A stretch of 42,089 nucleotides of DNA, from contig CADCTP010000173.1 in assembly GCA_902805565.1 (NCBI GenBank), positions 1 through 42,089 of the forward strand, in the 5' to 3' direction. Below, piece after piece: positions 1 to 7,548 of the stretch. A program made the position numbers and the translations under genes. The notes below the pieces were generated by a model, which was given only the letters and a program-made list of their open reading frames with translations, was not told the DNA's origin and made no database searches. The first letter of the stretch is position 1; every line of letters begins with the position of its first letter. This DNA is from an uncultured Mycobacteriales bacterium (lineage in GTDB: Bacteria > Actinomycetota > Actinomycetes > Mycobacteriales > CADCTP01).

Positions 1-16
1 GCGGCGGGCCCGGTCG

Positions 17-37
17 CCCGGGGTCCACGGCCCCGGG
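17..37 (-). terminator. short GC hairpin after the last cluster gene
   Basis: CCCGGGG (17-23) and CCCCGGG (31-37) are perfect inverted repeats around a 7-base loop. They lie directly beyond the stop codon (38-40) of the last minus-strand gene of the cluster. No T-run follows, so this is at most a weak or factor-dependent terminator. Confidence 0.3.
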
Positions 38-871
38 TCAGCGGGCCGGCGCGGCCGGCTCCCGGAGGAACTCCGCGACCGCAGCCCCGACCTCCCCGGG
101 CCGTTCCTCGTGCGGGAAGTCACCGCAGCCGGGCAGCAGCACGAGCCGGGAGGCCGGCAGCAGCCGGGCGAACCGCTCGCCGGTGGACGGCGGCACCAGC
201 GGGTCCGCCGCACCGAACAGCAGCAGCGTCGGGACGGGCAGCCCGGCCAGCGCGTCCGGCGACCGGTCGTAGCTGAGCCGGACGCCGAGCCCGAACCGGG
301 CCATCGCCGCGCCCTGCCGCCGCAGCTGCCGGTGCCAGCGGTCCACCGAGACCGGGTCCGGGACGAAGCCGGGACCGTGCGCCGCCGCCCACCGCTGCGC
401 GAACCGGCGGCGCGGCAGGGTCCGGGCCACCACCGGGCCGAGGACCGGCGCGGCCAGCAGCCGGTAGAGGCCGAGGTTCGTCGCGTTCTCGCCGAGCGCG
501 CCGGCGGCCATCACCACCAGCCGGGACACCCGGTCGGGATGGCGGGCGGCCAGCCAGGCCGCCAGCGACCCGCCCAGCTGGCTGCCGACCACCGCCGGTG
601 CGGCCAGCCCGAGCGCGTCCAGCAGCTCGGCCAGCAGGTCCGCGGCCCGTTCCGCGGTCCAGTCCCGGGTCCGGGCGGCGGGCGACCGGCCCGCCCCGGG
701 CAGGTCCACCGCCACCACCCGGTATCCGGCCAGCGCCGGCAGCACGTCCTGCCAGGCGTCGGCGGCGCCGAGGAAGCCGTGCAGCAGCAGCACCGCCGGC
801 CCGTCCGCCGGCCCGGTCTCGTACACGTGCAGGTCGGCGCCGGTCAGGGGGATCAGCCGGCCCGGGGTCAC
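38..871 (-). CDS. alpha/beta-hydrolase-fold protein with degenerate triad
   Basis: A 277-residue alpha/beta-hydrolase fold protein with a GTG start. The family architecture is clear: the oxyanion motif HGF is at 31-33, the elbow region at 94-101 and the acidic Asp at D223 in GAADPLVP. The elbow reads VGSQLGG where active members have VGHSMGG, so the nucleophile position is Gln98. The usual catalytic His position in GCGDFPHEERP is Asp251. Two of three triad residues are therefore replaced, although H254 remains nearby. The start overlaps the stop of the upstream hydrolase gene (GTGA, 868-871), so the two are translationally coupled and this is the last gene of the cluster operon. It could be a non-hydrolytic accessory, binding or lyase-type protein. 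The fold is certain; the activity is unknown. Confidence 0.85.
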   Translation of the reverse strand: MTPGRLIPLTGADLHVYETGPADGPAVLLLHGFLGAADAWQDVLPALAGYRVVAVDLPGAGRSPAARTRDWTAERAADLLAELLDALGLAAPAVVGSQLGGSLAAWLAARHPDRVSRLVVMAAGALGENATNLGLYRLLAAPVLGPVVARTLPRRRFAQRWAAAHGPGFVPDPVSVDRWHRQLRRQGAAMARFGLGVRLSYDRSPDALAGLPVPTLLLFGAADPLVPPSTGERFARLLPASRLVLLPGCGDFPHEERPGEVGAAVAEFLREPAAPAR

Positions 872-1638
872 CGGAAGGTCTCCCGCACGAGCCGGTTGAC
901 GTCCCGGTGTGCCTCCACCGGCGGTACGTGCGCGGCCGGCAGCAGCTCCAGCCGGGCGCCGGGCAGTTCCGCGGCCAGCCGCTCGGTGAGCTCCGGCGGG
1001 AACAGCATGTCCTGCGCGCCCCCGACGACCAGGGCCGGGCAGTCCACCGCGGCGAACCAGCCGCTGCTGTCGTGCTCGATCGCCTGCCCGTAGATGCTGC
1101 GCAGCGCGGCGGTGTCGTACTGGTCGAACATCGCCTGCTTCAGCGCGGTCTCCCGGCGGGCCAGCAGCTCCGCGCCGTCCGCCGTGAACAGGAACGCCCG
1201 CAGCACCTGCCAGAAGTTCGCCAGGTCGTCGCGCTCCAGGAAGCCGTGGAGCATCCGCAGCAGGAGCCGGGTGGGCCCGTGCGGGCAGGAGAACGTCGCG
1301 ACCAGGCCGAGCCCGGCCAGCCGGCCGGGGTACCCGGCGGCGAAGTGCTGCGCGACGAGGCCGCCGTGCGACTGGCCGACCACGGTCGCCCGCGGCAGGT
1401 CCAGCCGGTCCAGCAGCGCGGCCAGGTCGGCGGCGTGCTCGGCGTTGGTCGGGAAGCCCCTGTCCGAGGGCGAGCCGCCGAAGCCGCGCATGTCGTACGT
1501 GATCACCGTGAAGTCGCGGCTGAGCTCGGGAACCTGCCGCATCCAGCCCCCGGCCAGGGTGGACAGCAGGACCAGCGGCGGTCCCGCGCCCTTGCGCCGG
1601 AGCCGGATCGCCCCGCCGGGAATGTCGACCAGGTCCAT
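868..1638 (-). CDS. alpha/beta hydrolase (cluster)
   Basis: A 256-residue alpha/beta hydrolase starting at ATG 1638. The triad looks intact: nucleophile S90 in GQSHGG, acid D210 in GGAQDMLFPP and His237 in PAAHVPPVEAH. It lies 14 bases after the AMP ligase stop and overlaps the next gene by 4 bases, so it belongs to the same operon. Family knowledge points to hydrolysis of an ester, thioester or lactone. In this setting it may act as an off-loading or editing thioesterase, but that is inference. It is paired with a catalytically degenerate homologue immediately downstream. Confidence 0.88.
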   Translation of the reverse strand: MDLVDIPGGAIRLRRKGAGPPLVLLSTLAGGWMRQVPELSRDFTVITYDMRGFGGSPSDRGFPTNAEHAADLAALLDRLDLPRATVVGQSHGGLVAQHFAAGYPGRLAGLGLVATFSCPHGPTRLLLRMLHGFLERDDLANFWQVLRAFLFTADGAELLARRETALKQAMFDQYDTAALRSIYGQAIEHDSSGWFAAVDCPALVVGGAQDMLFPPELTERLAAELPGARLELLPAAHVPPVEAHRDVNRLVRETFR

Positions 1639-1652
1639 GCCCGCCCCTCTCC

Positions 1653-3167
1653 TCACGTTCCGGTGCCGATCGACCGCCAGTCGGCGGCGGCGCCGTGCAC
1701 CCGCTCGATGACGTGCCGGCGCGGCTTGGTCGTCTCGGTCAGGCAGCCCTCGTCCACGGTGGGCAGCCGGTCGACGACCGCGTACGACCGGGCGCGCTCC
1801 CACGGGTGCAGGCCCCGGTTGACCGCGCGGACCCGGTCGGCGACGTCGGCCGGCCCGGTTCCCGGCTCGAAGAACAGCAGGGCGCCGAGCCGTCCGTCGG
1901 GCCGGACCACCAGCTGGCACAACCCGGCCCCGCAGGCCAGCCGCAGCGCGTCCTCCACCGGCGTGACGAACACCTTCTCCCCGCTGGGCAGTGGGAGGAA
2001 GTCGCGCAGCCGGCCGCGTACGGACAGGAAGCCGTCGGCGTCCAGCGTGCCCACGTCCGCGGTCGGCTCCCAGGCCCCCGGCACCCACTCGTGCCGCTCG
2101 ACCCGGCCGTCCACCAGCCGGCCGTGCAGGAACGGCGTCGGCGTGCGCACCTGTATCTCCGCGGTCCCCGGAGCCAGCCGGACCGAGCCCCACGGGATGG
2201 GCCGGCCGACCGTGCCCGGCCGCCGGGCGCCGGGGACGTTGAGGCCGATCATGCCGAGCTCGGTGGTCCCGTAGACCTCGTACACCGGGACGCCGGCCGC
2301 GATCAGCTCGGCCATCAGCCCCGGGTCGGTCGGTGCGCTGCCGACGAACAGCGCCCGCAGCGCCGGCCCGAAGACCCCCCGGTAGTCGGTCGAGCCGGAC
2401 CGGCGCAGCAGGCTGCGCACGTGCTCCAGCAGCCGTGGCACCGTGACGTGCAGGGTGGGGGCGGCCCAGGCGGTGTCGGCGACCAGGTGCGCCGGGTCGG
2501 ACAGCACGAGGTCCAGGCCGAGCCGGAGGCCGCCGTAGAGCATCATCCGCTGCGGCAGGTGGGACAGCGGCAGGTAGAGCAGCAGGCGGTCGCCGGCCCC
2601 GAAGCCGTAGAGCTCGGCGAAGCGGTCCATCGTGGCCAGCAGCGGCGCGGAGTGGACGGTGAACAGCTTCGGCTCCGACAGCGTGCCGGAGGTCGACACC
2701 ACGGTGAACGGTCCGGTCCGGGGTTCCGCCGCCGGATACCCTGCCGGGACGGACCCGGTCGGCTCCAGCGGCAGCACCGCGGCGCCGCCGGACCGGAACA
2801 GCGCGACGGCGTCGGGCCGGTCGGTGAGGACGACCCGGCAGCCGCCCTCCCGGGCCGCGGCGGCCGCCCGGGCCGGCGGGGCGCTGGAGTAGAGCGCGAC
2901 GGAGACCGCGCCGGCCAGCAGGCAGGCCAGGTCGGCCAGCACCCAGCCGTAGCTCGTCGACCCGTGGATCGCGACCCGGTCGCCCGGTCGCACCCCGTGC
3001 TCCCGCAGCAGCGCGGCCAGCGCGGCCGCCTCCGCCCGGCACCGGTCGTACGTCACCTCGACCGGCGTGCCGGCCCGGCGGAACAGCAACCGGGCGGTGG
3101 TGTTGCCGGCCATCGCGTCGACGACGGCCGGCAGCGCGCAGGTGTCGACGACCGTCCCGCCGGTCAC
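1653..3167 (-). CDS. AMP-dependent acyl-CoA synthetase/ligase
   Basis: A 504-residue ANL-superfamily adenylating enzyme. The GTG start at 3167 overlaps the stop of the preceding gene (GTGA). Motifs visible are the P-loop STSGTLSEPK (158-167), YGTTELG (299-305), the ribose-binding Asp371 in TADVGTLD, the hinge region GRLRDF around 385-390, and a C-terminal TETTKPRR with K481 as the likely catalytic lysine. The length and the C-terminal LTETTKPRR pattern resemble long-chain fatty acyl-CoA synthetases of the FadD type more than NRPS adenylation domains. It should activate a carboxylic acid as acyl-AMP and then thioester. No carrier protein is encoded nearby, so CoA is the likely acceptor. It probably supplies or modifies the acyl part of the cluster product; the substrate cannot be read from sequence. 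Confidence 0.9.
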   Translation of the reverse strand: MTGGTVVDTCALPAVVDAMAGNTTARLLFRRAGTPVEVTYDRCRAEAAALAALLREHGVRPGDRVAIHGSTSYGWVLADLACLLAGAVSVALYSSAPPARAAAAAREGGCRVVLTDRPDAVALFRSGGAAVLPLEPTGSVPAGYPAAEPRTGPFTVVSTSGTLSEPKLFTVHSAPLLATMDRFAELYGFGAGDRLLLYLPLSHLPQRMMLYGGLRLGLDLVLSDPAHLVADTAWAAPTLHVTVPRLLEHVRSLLRRSGSTDYRGVFGPALRALFVGSAPTDPGLMAELIAAGVPVYEVYGTTELGMIGLNVPGARRPGTVGRPIPWGSVRLAPGTAEIQVRTPTPFLHGRLVDGRVERHEWVPGAWEPTADVGTLDADGFLSVRGRLRDFLPLPSGEKVFVTPVEDALRLACGAGLCQLVVRPDGRLGALLFFEPGTGPADVADRVRAVNRGLHPWERARSYAVVDRLPTVDEGCLTETTKPRRHVIERVHGAAADWRSIGTGT

Positions 3168-3820
3168 GCCCGGGTCATCGCGTCGGTGAACAGCTGACCG
3201 TACGCGCGCAGCGTGTTGACCCAGGTCGCGGTCATCAGCTCGTACCGCTGCGGGGAGGTCGCCGCCCGGTCGAACGCCTTGCGGACCAGCGCGATGTGCT
3301 CCTGGTCCTCCTCGGCGTGCACCTTGAGGAAGGTGAGCGCCGGGCGGGCGAAGTCGTAGCGCACCATCGCCTCGGCCACCTTCGGCCCGAGCGTCGCGCC
3401 CAGCCCTTCGGTGGCGGCGGCGAACCCGAGCAGGGCGGCCGGGTCCTTCATGCTGACCAGCCAGTGGTTCTGGCCGACCATCGTCCAGGTGCCGAACCCG
3501 GGCAGCCCGGCCAGGTAGGTGTCCGGGTCGTGGCCCAGCCGGCGCAGGTCCTGCACGCACAGCCGGTCGTGGTGCCGCTCCTCGATGGCCAGGTTGAGGA
3601 ACCAGTCCTGCAGCCAGCCCTCCTTGCTGCGGGAGGCGGCCGCGGCGAGGAAGTACGGCGTCTGCTGGACCAGGTGGTAGGTCTCCCGCAGGTACGCCGA
3701 GTAGACGGCCGGGGTCAGCTCGCCGCCCAGGATCACCTCGACGAACGGGTGCTCGAACACGTCGGACTGCAACACCGGCGCGGTCACCGCCAGGGCCTTC
3801 TCGTACGGGCCGATCGACAT
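3164..3820 (-). CDS. heme-oxygenase-like diiron oxidase (HDO family)
   Basis: A 218-residue all-helical protein of the TenA/PqqC/heme-oxygenase-like superfamily. The metal-ligand pattern of diiron members is visible: E46-x-x-H49, E81-x-x-H84 (EERHH), E138, H168, and D172-x-x-H175 in HAEEDQEH. Characterised HDO enzymes include UndA (terminal alkene formation), BesC (C-C cleavage) and the central domain of SznF (N-oxygenation). The reaction here cannot be chosen from sequence. The ATG start lies 2 bases after the stop of the ferritin-like diiron gene, and the stop overlaps the AMP ligase start. Co-translation with another diiron enzyme suggests successive oxidative steps. Confidence 0.85.
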   Translation of the reverse strand: MSIGPYEKALAVTAPVLQSDVFEHPFVEVILGGELTPAVYSAYLRETYHLVQQTPYFLAAAASRSKEGWLQDWFLNLAIEERHHDRLCVQDLRRLGHDPDTYLAGLPGFGTWTMVGQNHWLVSMKDPAALLGFAAATEGLGATLGPKVAEAMVRYDFARPALTFLKVHAEEDQEHIALVRKAFDRAATSPQRYELMTATWVNTLRAYGQLFTDAMTRA

Positions 3821-3822
3821 GG

Positions 3823-4527
3823 TCAGCTCCCCTGTATCCCGATCCTGGACATGACGTCGTCGAACCGCACCCGGGTCCGCTCGATGTAGTCGGGGGCGAC
3901 GAAACCGGCCTGCATCGCCCAGCCGATCGACTCCTTGAGCTGCCCGCCGAGGTAGCCCTCGAGGTGCTCCCGGTACCACTTGCAGTACTCGACCGCCCGC
4001 CGGCGCGCCTCCGGGTTCTCCGCCAGCACCCGGTTGGCCACGGTGATCCCGAACGCGACGTGCCGGCGCTCCTCCCGTTCGATCCGGGCGAACTGGTAGA
4101 AGTACTCGGGCCGGCCGCGGCCGAGCTGGACCAGCTCCTCCATCGCCAGCACTCCCTCGGCGTAGAGGTTCAGCCCGATCAGCACCTCGATCTCGTCGTC
4201 GCTGTAGAACAGCTTGGCGAACCGCTCGTCGATGTCGTCGATCCGGTACGGCTGGTGGTCGAAGCCGTGCCAGGGTTGCCCGAGGTGCTCGACGCCCTCC
4301 CGGAACAGCCGGGCGTGCACCACCTCGTCGGCCGCGTGCCGGATGAGGAAGTTCTTCTCCCGCAGGCTGTCGCGGCGCGGCAGCCAGCGCGCGCACAGGT
4401 CGATGATCTCCAGCTCGGAGTAGTAGAAGTTGACGTAGACGGTGAGGATCAGGTCCCAGGCGTCCCGCCCGTACGTGTCGATGATCTGCTGCTTGAGGCT
4501 GGTGTCCGCGCGGTCGGTGGCGGTCAT
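3823..4527 (-). CDS. ferritin-like diiron oxygenase (PaaA/MiaE-like)
   Basis: A 234-residue ferritin-like helical protein. Carboxylate and His ligands appear in the expected order: E38 or E40 in YYSELE, E68-x-x-H71 in ADEVVHA, E124 in LYAEG, and E153-x-x-H156 in EREERRHVAFG. The last motif resembles those of phenylacetyl-CoA epoxidase subunits and MiaE-type hydroxylases. The protein has no ferredoxin or reductase partner in the cluster, so electrons would come from elsewhere. ATG 4527 overlaps the AhpD stop (ATGA). It is likely an oxygenase acting on the acyl or amine moiety of the product. The family assignment is firm; the reaction is unknown. Confidence 0.85.
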   Translation of the reverse strand: MTATDRADTSLKQQIIDTYGRDAWDLILTVYVNFYYSELEIIDLCARWLPRRDSLREKNFLIRHAADEVVHARLFREGVEHLGQPWHGFDHQPYRIDDIDERFAKLFYSDDEIEVLIGLNLYAEGVLAMEELVQLGRGRPEYFYQFARIEREERRHVAFGITVANRVLAENPEARRRAVEYCKWYREHLEGYLGGQLKESIGWAMQAGFVAPDYIERTRVRFDDVMSRIGIQGS

Positions 4528-5078
4528 GACGCCTCCACCGCGACCAGCACGTCCTCGACCGGGATCTGCAGTGCCTTGAGCACCCGGCTGGTGAGGTTGT
4601 ACATCCCGATGGCCAGCACGATGTTGACCACCTCGCCCGGGGTGAACGCGGCCGCCAACTCGGTCCGCATGTCGTCGGTGACGCCGTCCGGGTCCTGGGT
4701 GAGCGCGTCGGCGACCTCCAGGATCAGCGCCTCCCGCGGGTCGAAGACGCTCTGCTCGGCGTCGGGGTCCCCGATGGCGTCCAGCTCGGTGTCGACCAGG
4801 CCGGCCCGGCGGGCCGAGCGGGTCATGTGGGCCACGCAGTACGTGCACTCCAGCGAGCGCGCCGTGCCCAGCGCGGCCAGCGCCCGCAGCCGCCCGCCGA
4901 TGACGGGGGAGCGGTAGACCCCGGCCCACAGCGGGAGGAACGCCGTGGCCAGCTCGGGCGTGTTCGCCAGCGCCCGCAGGATGTTGGGGACGAAACCGTA
5001 GTCCTCCTCGACGGCCTCGAACAACCCGGCCAGCGGCGGTGGCACCGCGTCGTCGGCCAGCAGTGGGACCATGGTCAT
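4524..5078 (-). CDS. AhpD-like carboxymuconolactone decarboxylase family protein
   Basis: A 184-residue AhpD-like protein with the peroxidase-type active site E77-C-T-Y-C-V-A-H84 (ExCxxCxxH). Proteins of this family reduce peroxides or pass electrons through a vicinal cysteine pair. In a cluster with four oxidative enzymes it may detoxify peroxide released by uncoupled turnover, or act as a redox partner; both are inference. ATG 5078 was chosen because GAGGAG precedes it at normal spacing; a second in-frame ATG lies at 5072. It sits 23 bases after the halogenase stop. Confidence 0.88.
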   Translation of the reverse strand: MTMVPLLADDAVPPPLAGLFEAVEEDYGFVPNILRALANTPELATAFLPLWAGVYRSPVIGGRLRALAALGTARSLECTYCVAHMTRSARRAGLVDTELDAIGDPDAEQSVFDPREALILEVADALTQDPDGVTDDMRTELAAAFTPGEVVNIVLAIGMYNLTSRVLKALQIPVEDVLVAVEAS

Positions 5079-5101
5079 GGATCGGCTCCTCTTCTCGTTC
5101 G

Positions 5102-6691
5102 TCAGGTGGCCGGGACCAGCAGGCCGTAGCTGACGGCCTCGTGCACCAGGCTCTGCGCGCCCTCCCGGCCCGCCCCGCCGGTCACCAGCCGGTCGACCAG
5201 GTCGACGCTGCCGCCGGTGCCGTCGGCCAGCTCCAGCAGCCGCTCCAGCGGCGGGCTGAGTGCCAGCGACGCCCCGCCGGCCGTCCGGATCGAGCGGGCC
5301 GGCCGCAGGTGGGCGCCGTCCACGGCCAGGTCCTCGACGACCGTGAAGCCGTCCGAGCGGACCAGCGGCCGCTGCGGGTCCACGCCCACCCCGGTCGACT
5401 TGCCGTCGAAGATCTGCTCGATGGTGTCCCGCAGCTGCCCGGGCACGTCCAGCTGTCGCAGGTAGCGGCTGTACCAGGACCGGTGCGCGAACGCGCCGGC
5501 GATCAGCGAGATGAACGCCTGCTGGGGGTCGATCCCGGGCACGTCGAACTGGCTGCGGGCGTGCCAGAAGTACGAGTCCTTGTTGGTGCCGTGGCCGCCG
5601 TAGAGGAAGTAGACCTGTGCCCGCAGCCGGGCGAACTCCTTCCGGTACGCGTTCTCGTAGAAGTCCAGCACCCTGGCCCGGCCCACCTCCGGGTGGTCCA
5701 GCTCGGTGTTCACCGACACCGCCGCCAGGAACCCGGACAGCATCGCCAGGTGCACGCCGGTGGAGAACAGCGGGTCGATGAAGCAGGCCGCGTCGCCGCA
5801 GGCCACGTACCCGTCGCCGGCGAACCGGTCGTAGACGTACGACCAGTCCCGGGCGACCCGCAGCCCCTCCACCCGCCGCGCCCCGGCCAGCCGCTCGGCC
5901 AGCTCCGGGGTCCGTTCCAGCGCGGCGGTGTAGTAGGCCTCCATGCCGTCGGCGCGGTGCTTCACCAGCACGGAGCTGTCCACCACCGCGCCGATGCTGG
6001 TGACGTCGTCGCGCAGCGGGATGAACCACCACCAGCCCTCGTCGAAGGTCGGCAGGAAGGTGTTGCCCGCGTCCACCCCCGGCGGCCGGGTGGCGCCCTT
6101 CCAGTAGCTCCACACCGCGAGGTTCTTCAGGTACGGGTCCCAGCCCTGGCTGTGCAGCCGGCGGGTCACGGTGCCACCCTGGCCGGACGCGTCGACGATC
6201 CAGCGGGCCTCGGCCGTCCCGGTCCGCCCGGCGGCGTCCCGGTAGGTCACCGTGCCGGTGCCGGCGGCGTCGGCCGGCAGCGTGAAGTCGACGACCCGGT
6301 GCTCCTCGCGCACGTCGACGCCGTGCTCCCGGGCGTTGTCCAGCAGCATCTTGTCGAACGGGCCGCGCTCCACCTGGTAGCCGTAGTCGTACGGCATGGC
6401 CAGGGCGTCCTTGAAGTAGACCGTCCACGGCTCGCGGCTGTCGCCCCACACCCATTGCACGCCGTGTTTCTTGATGTACCCGTCCCGCTCGACCCGGTCC
6501 AGCACGCCGATGCGGGCCATCAGGTCCGCGGTGCCCGACAGCAGCGACTCCCCGATGTGGTAGCGCGGAAAGCGGGCCGCCTCCAGCACCAGGACGCGTT
6601 TCCCGCTGTCGGCCAGCACGGTCGAGGCCATTGCCCCGCCGGGACCGCCGCCGATCACGATGACGTCGTACGAGTCGAGTTCTCCGGGCAC
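5102..6691 (-). CDS. FAD-dependent halogenase
   Basis: A 529-residue flavoprotein with the diagnostic halogenase motifs. These are the dinucleotide-binding GGGPGG (14-19), GESLL (47-51), the region GYIKKHG with K74/K75 in the position of the catalytic lysine, W220-x-W-x-I-P225, and DPLFSTGVHLA (306-316). The last pattern matches the branch acting on phenolic, pyrrolic or small acyl substrates (PltA/CmlS-like) rather than the free-tryptophan halogenases. It needs FADH2 from a flavin reductase, and none is encoded in the cluster. The start is GTG 6691, with GAGGGG upstream. Related non-halogenating monooxygenases keep the fold but usually lose WxWxIP, so halogenation is favoured though not proven. 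The C-terminal ~110 residues are less conserved and could confer substrate choice. Confidence 0.88.
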   Translation of the reverse strand: MPGELDSYDVIVIGGGPGGAMASTVLADSGKRVLVLEAARFPRYHIGESLLSGTADLMARIGVLDRVERDGYIKKHGVQWVWGDSREPWTVYFKDALAMPYDYGYQVERGPFDKMLLDNAREHGVDVREEHRVVDFTLPADAAGTGTVTYRDAAGRTGTAEARWIVDASGQGGTVTRRLHSQGWDPYLKNLAVWSYWKGATRPPGVDAGNTFLPTFDEGWWWFIPLRDDVTSIGAVVDSSVLVKHRADGMEAYYTAALERTPELAERLAGARRVEGLRVARDWSYVYDRFAGDGYVACGDAACFIDPLFSTGVHLAMLSGFLAAVSVNTELDHPEVGRARVLDFYENAYRKEFARLRAQVYFLYGGHGTNKDSYFWHARSQFDVPGIDPQQAFISLIAGAFAHRSWYSRYLRQLDVPGQLRDTIEQIFDGKSTGVGVDPQRPLVRSDGFTVVEDLAVDGAHLRPARSIRTAGGASLALSPPLERLLELADGTGGSVDLVDRLVTGGAGREGAQSLVHEAVSYGLLVPAT

Positions 6692-6730
6692 GGGCCACCC
6701 CTCGTGGGTATTTCTTTCCGTGGAATTGCT

Positions 6731-7408
6731 TCAGCGGTAGACGTCGATGGCCGGGTCGGGGGCCATCAAGTAGCGGTAGAAATCCGATCCGCCGCGGTAG
6801 GCGCGGGAGAACAGCTCGCCGATCCGCAGTTGCAGCGCGACACTGCGGCCCGCCTCGGCCAGCTCGGTGTCGACGAACTCCAGGCCGGTCTCGACGAAGC
6901 CGAGGGCGAGCAGCGGTGCCCTCGGCGTGGTCGGCGTGCTCACGAACAGGTCGGCGACCACGTGCGAGTACGCGTTGTCCAGGCACCAGTGCAGGCAGCC
7001 CTTGACCAGCGCGGCGAGCACTCCGTACGGCATTCCCTCGATCCGCTGGTTGCGCCGGTCGGGCAGCACCATCAGGCGCTGGCACTCGATCAGCCGCGGG
7101 TCACCGGACCCCCGGATCTTGTCGATGCCCACGAACTGCTCGACCGGCAGCCCGGCCTCGGAGTCCCGGACCAGCCGCATCGTGCCGACCGGGCTCCCGC
7201 CCACCCGGGCCAGCAGGTACACCGAGTGCGGGTGGTAGCGGTCGGCGTGCAGGTGGCCGCCCGCGCCGGCGGCCAGCCAGCCGAACTCGCGGCCGTAAAC
7301 GGTGCGCCACAACTGCTCGACCTGCTGGAAATCCGATTGGGAAACGGCCGGATAAACCCCGGTCGGGCTGCTCTCCGGTTTCGGTGCGGGCGTGAATCGC
7401 CAGTCCAT
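6731..7408 (-). CDS. FeeM-like N-acyl amino acid synthase (GNAT fold)
   Basis: A 225-residue GNAT/autoinducer-synthase-fold protein. The segment VYLLARVGGSPVGTMRLV followed by an acidic residue, and the later ECQRLMV strand with the Arg-rich PDRRNQR turn, resemble FeeM/PlsC-type N-acyl amino acid synthases and LuxI-like enzymes. Characterised FeeM joins a fatty acyl-ACP to an amino acid amine. Here it is the first gene after the internal promoter (7441-7470) and hairpin, and probably installs an acyl chain on an amino acid or amine. The ATG at 7408 lacks a strong Shine-Dalgarno. A plain small-molecule acetyltransferase is the alternative. Confidence 0.75.
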   Translation of the reverse strand: MDWRFTPAPKPESSPTGVYPAVSQSDFQQVEQLWRTVYGREFGWLAAGAGGHLHADRYHPHSVYLLARVGGSPVGTMRLVRDSEAGLPVEQFVGIDKIRGSGDPRLIECQRLMVLPDRRNQRIEGMPYGVLAALVKGCLHWCLDNAYSHVVADLFVSTPTTPRAPLLALGFVETGLEFVDTELAEAGRSVALQLRIGELFSRAYRGGSDFYRYLMAPDPAIDVYR

Positions 7409-7440
7409 CGTGGCCCCAACTATTCATCGACGGTGCATCG

Positions 7441-7470
7441 ACCATAGTCGCGCCGTCGGGCCGGGGTCAA
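7441..7470 (-). promoter_or_regulatory. predicted sigma70-type promoter of the halogenase operon
   Basis: On the minus strand TTGACC (7470-7465) is followed after 18 bases by TATGGT (7446-7441). This is a good housekeeping-type promoter, about 33 bases before the FeeM-like start at 7408. It sits in one of the few AT-enriched stretches of the cluster. Confidence 0.55.
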
Positions 7471-7486
7471 CCATGCGTCTGCGCTT

Positions 7487-7534
7487 GGAAAAGCATTTGT
7501 GAGACACACCCCGGCGTCTCAGAAATACTTTTCC
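7487..7534 (-). terminator. long imperfect hairpin between cluster sub-operons
   Basis: Arms 7487-7505 and 7516-7534 are 19 bases each, pair at 17 positions and enclose a 10-base loop; the mismatches are 7494/7527 and 7499/7522. The outer ends are GGAAAAG and CTTTTCC. The hairpin begins 15 bases after the ATP-grasp stop and lies just upstream of the predicted promoter. It may terminate the first sub-operon, possibly in both directions, or act as an operator or attenuator. Confidence 0.6.
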
Positions 7535-7548
7535 GCTTAGCGAATATT

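Noticed and set aside
110-1093. Plus-strand open frame of 327 codons antisense to the hydrolase genes
   Set aside because: It is rich in Arg, Gln and Pro with no domain, and mirrors the codon bias of the minus-strand genes.
4524-5078. Reading the AhpD protein as the C-terminus of an 853-codon frame reaching 7085
   Set aside because: A ribosome site precedes ATG 5078, and the upstream part is a shadow of the halogenase gene.
5039-7447. 802-codon plus-strand frame over the halogenase and FeeM-like genes
   Set aside because: It has a low-complexity His/Gln/Arg composition and no motifs, while the minus strand has complete catalytic motifs.
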